Positions 17,061 to 26,479 of a stretch of DNA of 64,000 bases are shown piece after piece. A model generated the notes under the pieces. It worked only from the letters and a program-made list of their open reading frames with translations, did not search any database and was not told where the DNA came from. The stretch lies in assembly GCA_963723595.1 (NCBI GenBank), contig CAVRRQ010000002.1:186001-250000 (forward strand), written 5' to 3'. Made by a program: the position numbers and the translations under genes. Position 1 is the first letter of the stretch; each line of letters begins with the position of its first letter. The DNA comes from RYN-230 sp963723595. Its GTDB lineage: Bacteria; Actinomycetota; Actinomycetes; Streptosporangiales; Streptosporangiaceae.

Positions 17061-17106
17061 CGGCGGCTGCGGAGCTGGCCGGCCCGGCAGCTGCGGAGCC
17101 GGCCGG
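17061..17106. repeat. Two-copy 24-bp GC-rich direct repeat
   Basis: Units starting CGGCGGCTGCGGAGCTGGCC (17061) and CGGCAGCTGCGGAGCCGGCC (17085) differ at two positions. They lie between the convergent hydrolase and STAS genes. Each can also fold into a GCCGGCC hairpin, so a terminator role is possible. Confidence 0.5.
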
Positions 17107-17131
17107 AGGCCGCCGAGCCCGCTGAGCGCTG

Positions 17132-17566
17132 TCAGTTCGACCGGGCCCAGGTGAGGCCACCGGCCACCCAGGCGCCGCGGCGGGGCAGCGTTAACGCGGA
17201 GCGCGTGCCCGCCCCGGACGCGCGGGGCGCGGTCAGCGCCCCGCGCAGGGTGGGGTAGACCGCCAGCGCGCGGCCGAGGCCGCTCGAGGCGAAGAAGCCG
17301 TCCAGGGGGCTGGACGGGGGTACGACGATCCGCAGGTCGATGTGGTACGCGGCGGCCAGCTGCCGGGCGGTGGTGATCTTGGCGAGACCGGCGCTGTCGA
17401 AGAACGTGGTCAGCGTCAGGTCGAGGATGACGGTGGTGACCCCAGGCTCGAGGGCGGCCAGCAATTCGTCGTGGACCTGCGGGGCGGTGTAGTAACTGAT
17501 CTCGGCGGGCAGGCTGACCACCGTCGTCCTGGCCTGATCGTCCGGCCAGCTGCCTTGATTCTCCAT
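17132..17566 (-). CDS. STAS-domain anti-sigma factor antagonist
   Basis: This intact 144-residue protein belongs to the SpoIIAA/RsbV class. ARTTVVSLPAEISYY forms the first strand, and TTVILDLTLTTFFDSAGLAK carries the phosphorylatable Ser in the D-S-A-G motif near residue 58. It would bind an anti-sigma kinase when dephosphorylated. No RsbW-like kinase or sigma factor is adjacent. The C-terminal 30 residues are Ala/Arg/Gly-rich and not conserved. It is convergent with the hydrolase gene. Confidence 0.85.
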   Translation of the reverse strand: MENQGSWPDDQARTTVVSLPAEISYYTAPQVHDELLAALEPGVTTVILDLTLTTFFDSAGLAKITTARQLAAAYHIDLRIVVPPSSPLDGFFASSGLGRALAVYPTLRGALTAPRASGAGTRSALTLPRRGAWVAGGLTWARSN

Positions 17567-17982
17567 GCGGTGCGCGTCCCCCCGGCAGATGGCCGGGGTG
17601 TCGGGCGGAGCGCTGAACGAGGGCAGGGACCGGCCGAGACCCCGGCTGGCTCAACAACCGACAGCGCTAGTGTGCCACGGCCCGGGCCCGGGCCGCCGGG
17701 CTACTCCAGCCTGGCCCCCGCGGGGCTCTCAGCAGACCGGCGAGGTCACCCACCAGGCCATAGCCGGTGCCGCGACCGTAACGCAGTCTTCATGATTCGC
17801 GAGTAGACCTGTCGTTTGGGCTCAGCACGCACGGGAACGCTCATCGCCAGGCACGGCCGACGCAGCTCCACGCGCAGGCCCCGGATACGGGCGGGCCCTG
17901 CTCCCGGAATAAGAGCGACCAGAGCGTGCTTCCTGGCTGCGGTTATCTCTCAAGCTGAACATCGTCCGGAGGGAGAACGTGG
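17567..17982. other. Intergenic region, no gene seen
   Basis: This 416-bp divergent gap must hold promoters for the STAS gene and the phosphodiester-glycosidase/DprE operon. I see no convincing ORF, tRNA or strong dyad in it. The segment near 17791-17816 is the least G+C-rich part. Confidence 0.5.
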
Positions 17983-19324
17983 GTGCCTAGACCGGCATCA
18001 TTCCGGCGTGACTCCGAGGTCGGCAGGCCCGGTACCAGGCCAGGCCCGCCTGGCCCGCACCCGGACGATCGCGGTCCGGGCGGACCGGGCCAGGACGGGC
18101 CAGGCCACCGCGGCCACGGCTCCGCGCCGGGCTCCGGGCCGGGCCGTTCCGGGCCGGGCCGTTCCGGGCCACGCCGTTCCGGCCGGGGCCGGTTCCGCAG
18201 GCTGCGTGCGCGACGGTGGTTCCAGGTCGTGGTGGCCCTGCTGGCCGTGTTCGTCATCTGGCTGGGCTGGTCGGTGGGGCACGCCCTGACCTATCCCGGA
18301 GGCGGGACGGTGTCCGAGCGCCTGGCGGAGTGGGCCCGGGACCACTACCTCGGCCCGCTGGTCACGTTCGGGGAATGGGTCTCGTACAAGCCGCCCAAGG
18401 TCGGCGGGAAGCCCTCGTTCGCGCTGACCGGGCCGAGCGCGGGACCGGTGAGCGGGCGGAAGCCCACCGGGCCCGCCCAGGCCGAGCCCGGCTACGCCGC
18501 CCCGGCGCCGCTGACGCCGCTGGTGGCCCATCCGCTGCGCGGGGAAGGCAAGTGGCGGGTGCTCGGCACGGCCAAGGGAGAGCCCGCCATCTTCGGCACC
18601 TACATGCGGGCGAGCAGCGTTTACACGTCATATGTGGCGGGCATCGTCTCGATGAACCAGAACCTGGTGCGTTTCCAGCTGCACCCGGGGGCGGAGGACC
18701 CAGGGCCTGGTCACTGGAAGGCTGCGCCGGACATCCCGCCCGCCAAGCGCCTGGGGTTGCTGGCCACCTTCAACGGGGGATTCAAGATCTCCACGTCCGG
18801 GGGCGGGTTCTACCTGAACGGTGCCACCGCCGGGCTGCTCACCAAGGGCGTCGCCTCGGTCGTCTACTACCGGGACGGGCGGATCGCCATCGGGAACTGG
18901 GGGGGCTCCGTGCGGATGACGCCGGACGTCGTGGGCGTCCGGCAGAACCTGCACCTGATCGTGGCGCACGGCAAGATCCCCGCCTCGGTGGACTACAACG
19001 TCAACACCAGCTGGGGCGCCACCCTCGGCGGCGGTTACTACGTCTGGCGGTCCGGGATCGGCATGACCCAGGACGGGCCGGGTCATCTTCGTCTATGGCC
19101 CGTCGCTGAACGTGCGGGAACTGGCCCAGCTGCTCAAGCGGGCGGGCGCGGTGACCGGGATGGAGCTGGACATCAACCCGGACTGGATGTCGTACATGTA
19201 TTACCTGCCGAAACATCACCCGGCGAACCCGGCCCCGGTCAACCTGCTCCCGGACCAGATACAGCCTCCGGACCGCTACTACGGCCTGGCGAGCCGCGAC
19301 TTCACGGCTGTGTACGCGCGGTGA
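17983..19324 (+). CDS. Membrane-anchored phosphodiester glycosidase (NAGPA-like domain), frameshifted
   Basis: GTG 17983 is 9 bases past GGAGGG. Residues 1-75 are a Pro/Gly/Arg/Ser-rich cytoplasmic tail with degenerate SGPGR repeats. A single membrane helix follows (VVVALLAVFVIWLGWSVGHA). The extracellular C-terminal domain contains LLATFNGGFKISTSGGGFYL and VTGMELDINPDWMSYMYY, diagnostic of the NAGPA/DUF2233 phosphodiester glycosidase fold, which removes sugars from phosphodiesters. One frame change near 19075 splits it. Its TGA overlaps the GTG of the UbiA gene, so it is the first gene of the arabinan-precursor operon, which suggests a substrate among lipid- or wall-linked sugar phosphates. 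Confidence 0.82.
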
Positions 19325-20256
19325 CGACCCGCGCGCGGGCGGGCGGCCGGCCGTCCGGCGGCTCCGCCGTGCTCGCGCGGTCCCCCCTGCCGGTGCGCTG
19401 GCTGGCTGCCGTCGTGCAGACCTCCAGGCCCCGGCAGTGGCCGAAGAACCTGCTGGTCCTGGCGGCGCCGCTGGCGGCGGCCTCACTGGGCCGGGACGAC
19501 GGCCTGGGGTACGCGCTGGTCGCCGCCGTCGTGTTCACCGTGGCCGCGGCCGCGGTGTACTTCGTCAACGACGTCGTGGACGCGGACCGGGACCGGCTGC
19601 ACCCGGTCAAGCGGAACCGGGCGGTCGCGTCGGGCCGGCTCCCCCGCGCGCACGCGGTGGTGCTGGCGGTCCTCGGGCTGCTGGCCGCCGAGGCCGTGTG
19701 CCTGTGCCTCCGCGAGCCCACCCTGGCCGTGCTGGTCGGGGTGTACGTGGCCTTCTCCCTCATGTACACGTTCGTGCTCAAGCACATCCCCGTGGTCGAG
19801 CTGGCGTTCGTGGCCGCGGGCTTCGTGCTGCGCGCGCTCGGCGGCGCGTCCGCGACCCGGGTCCCGCCGTCCGGCTGGTTCCTGGTGGTGTGCAGCCTGG
19901 GCGCGCTGCTGGTCGCGATCGCCAAGCGCTACACCGAGCTCGCCCTGCTCGGCCCGGACGCCGCCATCCACCGGCCAGTCATGCGCTGGTACACGCCCGC
20001 GCTGCTGCGGCTGAGCCAGCGCATCGCCGCCGGGGTCATGATCGCCGCCTACCTGCTGTGGGCCTACGGCCAGCACGGCGGGTGGACCCGCACCCTGCAC
20101 CTGCTCAGCGCGCTGCCGCTGGCCGCGGCGCTGCTGCGGTTCGACTGGCTGACCGCCTACCAGCCGGCCAAGCCGGTCGAGGACCTGATCGCCCGGGACA
20201 AGCTGATGATGTGCTGCGAGCTGAGCTGGCTGGCGCTGTTCGCGGGCGGGCTCTAG
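19321..20256 (+). CDS. ubiA: UbiA-family decaprenyl-phosphate phosphoribosyltransferase
   Basis: This intact 311-residue polytopic membrane enzyme makes decaprenylphosphoryl-5-phosphoribose from PRPP, the first step to decaprenylphosphoryl-arabinose. Near residue 80 YFVNDVVDADRDRLHPVKRN is the N-D-x-x-D-x-x-x-D prenyl-phosphate/Mg site, and YTFVLKHIPVVELAFVAAGF is typical of the Rv3806c group. Second Asp region: IAKRYTELALLG. GTG 19321 overlaps the previous stop (GTGA) and its own TAG shares one base with the dprE1 GTG. The gene order UbiA-DprE1-DprE2 is the complete route to DPA. Confidence 0.9.
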   Translation: MTTRARAGGRPSGGSAVLARSPLPVRWLAAVVQTSRPRQWPKNLLVLAAPLAAASLGRDDGLGYALVAAVVFTVAAAAVYFVNDVVDADRDRLHPVKRNRAVASGRLPRAHAVVLAVLGLLAAEAVCLCLREPTLAVLVGVYVAFSLMYTFVLKHIPVVELAFVAAGFVLRALGGASATRVPPSGWFLVVCSLGALLVAIAKRYTELALLGPDAAIHRPVMRWYTPALLRLSQRIAAGVMIAAYLLWAYGQHGGWTRTLHLLSALPLAAALLRFDWLTAYQPAKPVEDLIARDKLMMCCELSWLALFAGGL

Positions 20257-21659
20257 TGGCCGCCGTCGCCCAGCGGGAGTCCGGGCGGCTGCTGAGCGGG
20301 TGGGGCCGTACCACGCCGTCCCGCGCCCGGGTGGTTGGCCCGCTGCCCGGCGACCAGCTCCGGGCGCTGGTGGCAGACCGGCCGCCGGGCGGCGTGCTGG
20401 CCCGCGGCGCGGGGCGCAGCTACGGGGACGCGGCCCAGAACGCGGGCGGCGTGGTGCTGGACCCGGTGACCGCCCCGCACATCGACCTCGACGCGGACGC
20501 GGCCACGGTCCGGGTCTCGGCGTCCACCACCTTCGCGGACCTGCTCACCCGGATTGTCCCCGAAGGCCTGCTGCTGCCGGTCCTGCCGGGCACCCGCCAC
20601 CTCACCGCCGGCGGGGCGGTGGCCGCCGACGTGCACGGCAAGAACCAGCGCCGCGACGGCAGCCTGGGCGGGTGGATCGAGGAGATCGAGCTTCTCGACG
20701 GGACCGGGGAGGTCCGCCGGCTCACCCCCGGCGGCGACCCGGACGGGTTCCGGGCCACCGTCGGCGGGATGGGCCTGACCGGGATCATCCTCGGCGTCAC
20801 CCTCCGGCTGGTGCGGATCCGCAGCGCGCAGATGCTGGTCAGCTCCCGGCGGCGGCCCGATCTGGACGCCCTGCTCACCGCGCTGGACGAGAGCCGGGAC
20901 CGCTACAGCGTCGCGTGGATCGACACCACCGCCACCGGCAGGTCGTTCGGGCGCGGCGTCCTCGCGGTCGGTGATCATCTCGCCGATCCGGATCCGGCCG
21001 CGGAACCCGAGGGCCTGGCTTACCGGCCGGGACGGGCCCACCGGGCGCCCCGGCTGCCCATCTGCCCGTTCACCGCCTGGTCGGCCCGGGAGTTCAACGG
21101 GCTGCACTTCCGCAGCGCGGCGCAGGAAGACAGCGAACTCACCGACCTGGCCACTTTCTTCCACCGGCTCGACGGGCTCGACGGCTGGAACCGCGCGCTG
21201 GGCCCGCGCGGCTTCGTGGAGTACCAGTGCGTGGTGCCCGAAGACGCGCACGGGGTCATCGCGCAGATCCTGGAGGCGGCGCAGCAGCGCCGGTGCGCCC
21301 CGTTCCTGGGCATCCTGAAGCGTTTCGGCCCGGGCACGGGGGGCTACCTGTCCTACCCGATGGCCGGCTGGTCGGTCGCCATCGCCATGCCGGCGGGCAA
21401 CCGCCGGCTCGGGCCGATGCTCGACGACCTGGACCTGCGGGTCGCCGCGGCCGGCGGCCGGGTAGACCTGGCCGGGGACAGCAGGCTGCGCGGCAGTGCC
21501 TGCGCCGCGATGTACGCCGGGCTGCCGCAGTGGCGGGCCGCAGCCTCACGGCTCGACCCGTCCGGGGTGTTCCGCTCCGACCTGGGGCAGCGGCTGGACC
21601 TGCGGCGGCTGCCCAGCACATCACATGCGACCACGAGCGGGAGGCGTCATGCCGGATAA
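20256..21659 (+). CDS. dprE1: DprE1-like decaprenylphosphoryl-ribose 2'-oxidase
   Basis: This intact 467-residue FAD enzyme of the PCMH/VAO type oxidises DPR to the 2'-keto intermediate. The FAD-binding segments ARGAGRSYGDAAQNAGG and LPGTRHLTAGGAVAADVHGK conserve the His and Lys equivalent to mycobacterial H132 and K134. VEYQCVVPED and LGILKRFGPG follow. Where the M. tuberculosis enzyme has GWNICV, this has GWSVAI, so Cys387 is Ala. Where that enzyme has TAKDSR this has LAGDSR, so Lys418 is Gly. Function in the DPA pathway is supported by the flanking UbiA and DprE2, but these substitutions are unusual. GTG 20256 shares a base with the preceding TAG. Confidence 0.88.
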   Translation: MAAVAQRESGRLLSGWGRTTPSRARVVGPLPGDQLRALVADRPPGGVLARGAGRSYGDAAQNAGGVVLDPVTAPHIDLDADAATVRVSASTTFADLLTRIVPEGLLLPVLPGTRHLTAGGAVAADVHGKNQRRDGSLGGWIEEIELLDGTGEVRRLTPGGDPDGFRATVGGMGLTGIILGVTLRLVRIRSAQMLVSSRRRPDLDALLTALDESRDRYSVAWIDTTATGRSFGRGVLAVGDHLADPDPAAEPEGLAYRPGRAHRAPRLPICPFTAWSAREFNGLHFRSAAQEDSELTDLATFFHRLDGLDGWNRALGPRGFVEYQCVVPEDAHGVIAQILEAAQQRRCAPFLGILKRFGPGTGGYLSYPMAGWSVAIAMPAGNRRLGPMLDDLDLRVAAAGGRVDLAGDSRLRGSACAAMYAGLPQWRAAASRLDPSGVFRSDLGQRLDLRRLPSTSHATTSGRRHAG

Positions 21660-22419
21660 GCGGGGTGCGGCAGGCAGCCCGTCCAGGGTGCTGCTGCTCG
21701 GCGGGACCAGTGAGATCGGCCTGGAGATCCTGGCCGCGCTTCACCTGCCGCCGGACACCGAGGTGCTGCTGGCGGGCCGGGACGAGCAGCGGATGGCGGC
21801 GGCAGGCAAGGAACTCGGCACCAGGGTGCGGACGCTGCACTTCGACGCCACCGCACTGGACACCCATCAGGCCCTCATCGACGAGGCGTTCGCCGGCGGC
21901 CAGGTGGACCTGGTCATCTCCGCGGCGGGCATCCTGACCGCGCAGCAGATCCTGGAGCGTGACCCGCAGGCCGCCGGGCTGCTGGTCGAGACCAACTTCA
22001 CCGGTCACGTCAGCACGCTGCTGGCGGCAGCCGGGCGGATGCGCGCCCAGGGCCACGGCACCATCGTGGTGCTGTCCTCGATCGCCGCGATCCGGCCGCG
22101 CAAAGCCAACTTCGTGTACGGGGCGGCCAAGTCCGGCCTGGACGCCTTCGGCCGCGGCCTGGCCGACTCGCTGCACGGCAGCGGGGTGCACGTGCTGCTG
22201 GTCCGGCCGGGCTTCGTGATCGGCCGGATGACGGCGGGCATGCCGCCGGCGCCGCTGTCCACCACGCCTGCGGCGGTGGGCGCGGCCGTGGCAGCGCGGC
22301 TCCGCCGGGCGGGCGGGACGTCGCCGGGCGGCCTGGTCTGGGTGCCGCCCACCCTGGCCCCGGTGGCGGCCGCCTTCCGGCTGCTGCCCCGGCCGCTCTG
22401 GCGCCGGCTGCCCCGCTGA
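21649..22419 (+). CDS. dprE2: DprE2-like short-chain dehydrogenase
   Basis: The product of this intact 256-residue SDR reduces the keto intermediate to decaprenylphosphoryl-arabinose with NADH. The nucleotide motif is VLLLGGTSEIGLEIL, the structural motif ISAAGIL, and the catalytic triad lies in VVLSSIAAIRPRKANFVYGA-AKSG (Ser, Tyr, Lys). ATG 21649 follows GGGAGG and overlaps the last 11 bases of dprE1, so the two subunits are co-translated, in line with the known DprE1/DprE2 pair. Confidence 0.9.
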   Translation: MPDKRGAAGSPSRVLLLGGTSEIGLEILAALHLPPDTEVLLAGRDEQRMAAAGKELGTRVRTLHFDATALDTHQALIDEAFAGGQVDLVISAAGILTAQQILERDPQAAGLLVETNFTGHVSTLLAAAGRMRAQGHGTIVVLSSIAAIRPRKANFVYGAAKSGLDAFGRGLADSLHGSGVHVLLVRPGFVIGRMTAGMPPAPLSTTPAAVGAAVAARLRRAGGTSPGGLVWVPPTLAPVAAAFRLLPRPLWRRLPR

Positions 22420-22434
22420 GGCAGGTGTCCCCCG

Positions 22435-23103
22435 ATGCGCGTGCTGGTGGCCGAGGATGACCGTGGCCTGCGGGAGACGCTGAGCCGCGGGCTGCGCGAG
22501 AGCGGCTACACGGTGGACGCGGTGCCCGACGGCCAGGCGGCCATCGAGTACCTGCGCAGCTACGACTACGAGGTGGTGGTGCTCGACTGGCGGATGCCGG
22601 GGGTCTCCGGCCTCGAGGTGCTGCAGTGGATGCGCCGGGACGCCCGGGCCAGCCCGGTCCTGATGCTGACCGCCCGGGACACGCCCCGGGACCGGGTCAC
22701 GGGCCTGGACGAGGGCGCCGACGACTACCTGGTCAAGCCCTTCGATTTCGCCGAGCTGCTGGCCCGGCTGCGGGCCCTGCAGCGACGGCCCCGCACCGCG
22801 CAGCCACCCCAGCTGGTCGTCGGCGACGTGGTCTACGACCCGGCGACCCAGGAAGTGCGGATCGGCTCGCAGCGCCCCGCGCTCACCGCGACCGAGCGCG
22901 GCATCCTGGAGATGCTCATGCGCCGCTCGCCCGCCGTGGTGGACCGGCGGTCGATCGCGCAGAGCGTCTGGGAGAACGACGCGGACGCCCTGGGCTCCAA
23001 CACGATCGACGTGCACATGGCCCGGCTGCGGTCCAAGCTCGCAGGCGGTCAGGTGCGCATCGAGTCGGTACGCGCCGTCGGATACCGGATACTGGGCCAA
23101 TGA
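22435..23103 (+). CDS. OmpR/PhoB-family response regulator
   Basis: This intact 222-residue regulator has a receiver domain at 1-115 with acidic pocket VAEDD, phospho-Asp in VVLDWRMPG (about residue 51), Thr in LTARD and Lys in VKPF. A winged-helix Trans_reg_C domain follows (TATERGILEMLMRRSPAVV, ending VRAVGYRIL). It starts 16 bp after dprE2 and its TGA overlaps the kinase ATG. Placement in the DprE operon suggests envelope-stress control. Confidence 0.9.
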   Translation: MRVLVAEDDRGLRETLSRGLRESGYTVDAVPDGQAAIEYLRSYDYEVVVLDWRMPGVSGLEVLQWMRRDARASPVLMLTARDTPRDRVTGLDEGADDYLVKPFDFAELLARLRALQRRPRTAQPPQLVVGDVVYDPATQEVRIGSQRPALTATERGILEMLMRRSPAVVDRRSIAQSVWENDADALGSNTIDVHMARLRSKLAGGQVRIESVRAVGYRILGQ

Positions 23104-24520
23104 GCTGGCGCCTGCCCCGTCCCCGCGTGGCGCTGCCCCCACAGTTCGGGCACGCGGCCCGGGTCGCGCTGGCCGCGACGCTGCTGGTCGGCGTGGTGTA
23201 CGCCGGATGCGTGACCATCCTGGACCGGGCGGTCTCCGCGCGGCTGGTGGCCTCGGTGGATACCCGGCTGCGCCAGCACCTGGCCGGCCCCGGGGACCGC
23301 TCCAGCCGCCGCGCACCGGCCAGGCGGGCACGGGCCAGGCGGGCGGCCCCCAGGCGGCAGGCGGCCAGGCGGAGGCGGGCCGTAAGCCACACCCCGACGA
23401 CGATGAGGACGTTGACGAGGCGCCGGTGTTCCTGTGGCGGGCCCGGCCCGGGCACGCCACGATCGCGCTGACCGCGGGCGCCCCGGTGCTGCCCGCGGGC
23501 CGGGTCCCGGCGGGCGGCGGCCCGGCCACGGTCCTCCTGGGCCCGAGCACGTTCCGGCTGGACCAGGTCCGCCAGGACGGCGCCTGGCTGGTGGCCGGGC
23601 AGAGCCTGGCCGAGCAGCAGCACACCATCAACGTGCTGCGCGGCGGCGAGGCGCTGGTCGCGCCGGTGCTGCTGCTGGCCATGTTCGCCGGATCGCTGAT
23701 CATCGGCCTGCGCGCGCTGTCCCCGGTGGAGCAGTCCCGGCGCCGCCAGCTCGAGTTCACCGCGGATGCCTCGCACGAGCTGCGTACTCCGCTGAGCGTG
23801 ATCAGCGCGGAGATCGGCATCGCGCTGAGCACCCCGCGGGCCGCCGCGGACTACCAGGCGGCGCTGCTGAGGATCGAGGGCGAGAGCCAGCGGCTGCGGC
23901 GGATCGTCGAGGACCTGCTCTGGCTGGCCCGCTTCGACTCGCAGCCACCCCCGCCGGGGGCCGAGCCGCTCGACCTGGGCACCATCGCCGGGCAGTGCGC
24001 CGACCGCTTCCAGGCGGTCGCGCACTCCCAGTCGCTGGACATCGCGGTGACCGAACCGCCGGAGCAGGCCGCCTGGATCAGCGCGCCCCCGGAATGGATC
24101 GACCGGCTCACCGGGGTGCTGGTGGACAACGCGTGCCGGTACGCGGGCCCGGGCGGGAGCGTGCGGCTCGGCGTGACCACGCGCGGCAACCGGGTCAGCC
24201 TGACCGTGGAAGACAGCGGGCCGGGTATCCCCGCCGCGGAACGGCACCGGCTGTTCGACCGGTTCCACCGGGTCGCCGCGCACGGGGCCACCGGGCAGGG
24301 TGGCGGGGCCGGGCTGGGGCTGGCCATCGCGGACTCGATCGTGCGGTCGACCGGCGGGCACTGGCGGATCGGCGAGTCATCCCTCGGCGGCGCGCTGTTC
24401 GAGGTGTCCTGGCGGGCAGTTTCAGACAAGCGTGCCTCCGCGCGGCAGTACCTCCCGCCCGCCCTTACCCCCGTAAAGCCACCGTCCACACTTCCTGAAG
24501 GAGATTCCCGGGGGCACTAG
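23100..24520 (+). CDS. Membrane sensor histidine kinase (frameshifted)
   Basis: ATG 23100 overlaps the regulator stop (ATGA). TM1 is ARVALAATLLVGVVYAGCVT. A basic/acidic extracytoplasmic domain spans a frame change near 23290. TM2 is ALVAPVLLLAMFAGSLIIGL. The H-box reads TADASHELRTPLSVISAEIG, the N-box VLVDNACRYAG, G1 EDSGPGIP, F FDRFHR and G2 GGGAGLGLAIA. Length is about 470 residues, normal for this class. The unusually low-complexity Arg/Ala stretch near the frameshift may be a misread of the sensor loop. Cognate partner: the upstream OmpR-type regulator. Confidence 0.85.
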
Positions 24521-24771
24521 GTGGTCACCGTGAAGGAGAACCGTGCCCGTAGGCAGCCTTCGCAGCGGGGCTACTGGTAAAGGCGGGCGCTGTGAGCAGC
24601 GCCGGCTCTTCAGTCCGGCCGGGCAGTTGCATCCGCTAGCCGCAACCAAGGGGCCGGTAGCTGATAGCTGCTATAGAGCGGCGCGGCCTGCCCCGTCAGC
24701 TGAGGCGTGACGGCCGGGCCGCTATTTTCCGCTCTCAAACTGTCCGGGCCGGCTCCCGTTAGGCTGGCACG

Positions 24772-25761
24772 GTGAGCAGCCTCAGGGTCCTTTTCCTCGG
24801 CGGTACCGGCGTGATCAGCTCGGCGTGCGCCCGGCTGGCGGTGGATGCCGGCATCGACCTGTCCGTGATCACCCGGGGGCAGACGAGGGCCCGCCCGCTG
24901 CCCGCGGCGGCGCGGGTGCTGCACGGGGACGCCCGGGACCCTGAGCAGGTCCGCGAGCTGCTGGGGCACCGCGAGTTCGACGCGGTGGTGGACTGGGTCG
25001 CGTTCACCCCCGAGCATGTCCAGGCCGACATCGACACCTTCCGCGGCCAGGCCGGGCAGTACGTGTTCATCAGCTCCGCGTCGGCGTACCAGACCCCGCC
25101 CGCCCGGCTGCCGATCGTGGAGTCCACCCCGCTGCGCAACCCGTTCTGGGCCTACTCCCGGGACAAGATCGCCTGCGAGGACCTGCTGGTCCGGGCGTAC
25201 CGGGAGGAAGGCTTCCCGGCCACGATCGTGCGCCCCTCGCACACCTACGACGCGACCCTGGTGCCGCTGGACGGGGGCTGGACCGCGCTGGGCCGGATGC
25301 GCCAGGGCAAGCCGGTCATCGTGCACGGGGACGGCACGTCGCTGTGGACACTGACCCACCACCGGGATTTCGCGCAGGGTTTCGTGCCCCTGCTCGGCCA
25401 CCCCCGCACCATCGGTGACTCGTTCCACATCACCTCCGACGACGTGCTGACCTGGGATCAGATCACCAGGGCCCTGGCGGCCGCGCTGGGCGCCCCCGCC
25501 GACATCGTGCACGTCCCGTCGGCCGCGATCGCCAGCGCAGATCCGCAGTGGGGCGGGAGCCTGCTCGGCGACAAGGCCCATTCGCTGGTCTTCGACAACT
25601 CGAAGCTGCGCAGCGTGGTGCCTGGCTACCGGGCGGTCATCCCGTTCGAGCGGGGCGCCCGCGAGATCGTGGACTGGTACGACGCCGATCCCGGCCGCCA
25701 GCAGGTGGATACGAGGCTGGACGCGATCATGGACAAGCTGGTCCAGGAGTACGGCGGCTGA
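24772..25761 (+). CDS. NAD-dependent epimerase/dehydratase family protein
   Basis: This intact 329-residue extended-SDR protein has a Rossmann start LRVLFLGGTGVISSACARLA. VVDWVAFTPEHV and FISSASAYQTPP give the Ser region, and FWAYSRDKIACEDLL the Y-x-x-x-K pair. The GGTG-IS- start and the short C-terminal domain resemble plant CSP41/mRNA-binding-like and sugar-epimerase-like SDRs. GTG 24772 is the start. It is preceded by about 250 bp without a gene and is probably monocistronic. Substrate unknown, likely a nucleotide sugar. Confidence 0.82.
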   Translation: MSSLRVLFLGGTGVISSACARLAVDAGIDLSVITRGQTRARPLPAAARVLHGDARDPEQVRELLGHREFDAVVDWVAFTPEHVQADIDTFRGQAGQYVFISSASAYQTPPARLPIVESTPLRNPFWAYSRDKIACEDLLVRAYREEGFPATIVRPSHTYDATLVPLDGGWTALGRMRQGKPVIVHGDGTSLWTLTHHRDFAQGFVPLLGHPRTIGDSFHITSDDVLTWDQITRALAAALGAPADIVHVPSAAIASADPQWGGSLLGDKAHSLVFDNSKLRSVVPGYRAVIPFERGAREIVDWYDADPGRQQVDTRLDAIMDKLVQEYGG

Positions 25762-25822
25762 CCCTCCCGGCCACCGGGGCCGCGCGGCTCAGCCCCGCGC
25801 GTCCGGGCTGGGCCGGGCTGGC

Positions 25823-26479
25823 TCAGGCCGCGCGGGCGCGGCCGGCCAGCCGGGCCCGCTGCGCCTCACGGGCCGGGCTGTGGGTGATCCAGATCGCCAC
25901 GTCCAGCAGACGCAGCAGGCTGGCCCCGGCAGCGTCCGGCGGGCGGAGTGCCTCGAGGGCCGCCCGGGCCTGCGCGTCCTGGAGCAGGCAGCGCAGCACG
26001 TCCCAGGTCCGGCCGGGCAGGGCCGCCGCGCGGATCACCACCTTGTCGGTGGCCGGGCAGAGCCGCGGCCGCTTACGGGCGAGCAGTTTCGACGCGGTGG
26101 CGGTGCCGACGCCCGGCATCTCCAGTAAGGCGTCCCAGAGCGGGTCCACCGTGGCGACCTCCGCGTCGGAGGCGGCCCACAGGTCGACCCCGTCCGGGAT
26201 GGCGCCGAGCAGGCCGCAGACCCGCCCGGTCTCGCTGCCCAGCAGTTGCCGGACGGCCTCCGGCCGCCAGGCGATGTCCAGCAGCGAGACGGCCAGCAGG
26301 TCGTCGGCGGTCACCGCGCCCGGCGGATTCTGGCCCAGGGTGCAGAAGCTCATGCCCGCGAAGCCCTCGGCCGGATCGAAATACGCCGCCATCGCCTGGT
26401 CCAGGCCAGGCTCGGTCAGGGTGTCCCTGAGCCGCCCGGCCGCACGCCGGATGGCGTCCCCTCCCCTTAAGGAACTCAT
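25823..26479 (-). CDS. DUF6308 family protein
   Basis: This intact 218-residue cytoplasmic protein is all helical by composition. A helix-hairpin-helix-like segment LLEMPGVGTATASKLLARKR followed by CPATDKVV near residue 130 is reminiscent of DNA-binding glycosylase-like folds. FDPAEGFAGMSFCTLG and NPPGAVTADDLLAVSLL are typical of DUF6308. No catalytic residue can be assigned. It is convergent with the epimerase gene and has its own upstream gap of 360 bp shared with the Liv operon. Confidence 0.65.
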   Translation of the reverse strand: MSSLRGGDAIRRAAGRLRDTLTEPGLDQAMAAYFDPAEGFAGMSFCTLGQNPPGAVTADDLLAVSLLDIAWRPEAVRQLLGSETGRVCGLLGAIPDGVDLWAASDAEVATVDPLWDALLEMPGVGTATASKLLARKRPRLCPATDKVVIRAAALPGRTWDVLRCLLQDAQARAALEALRPPDAAGASLLRLLDVAIWITHSPAREAQRARLAGRARAA

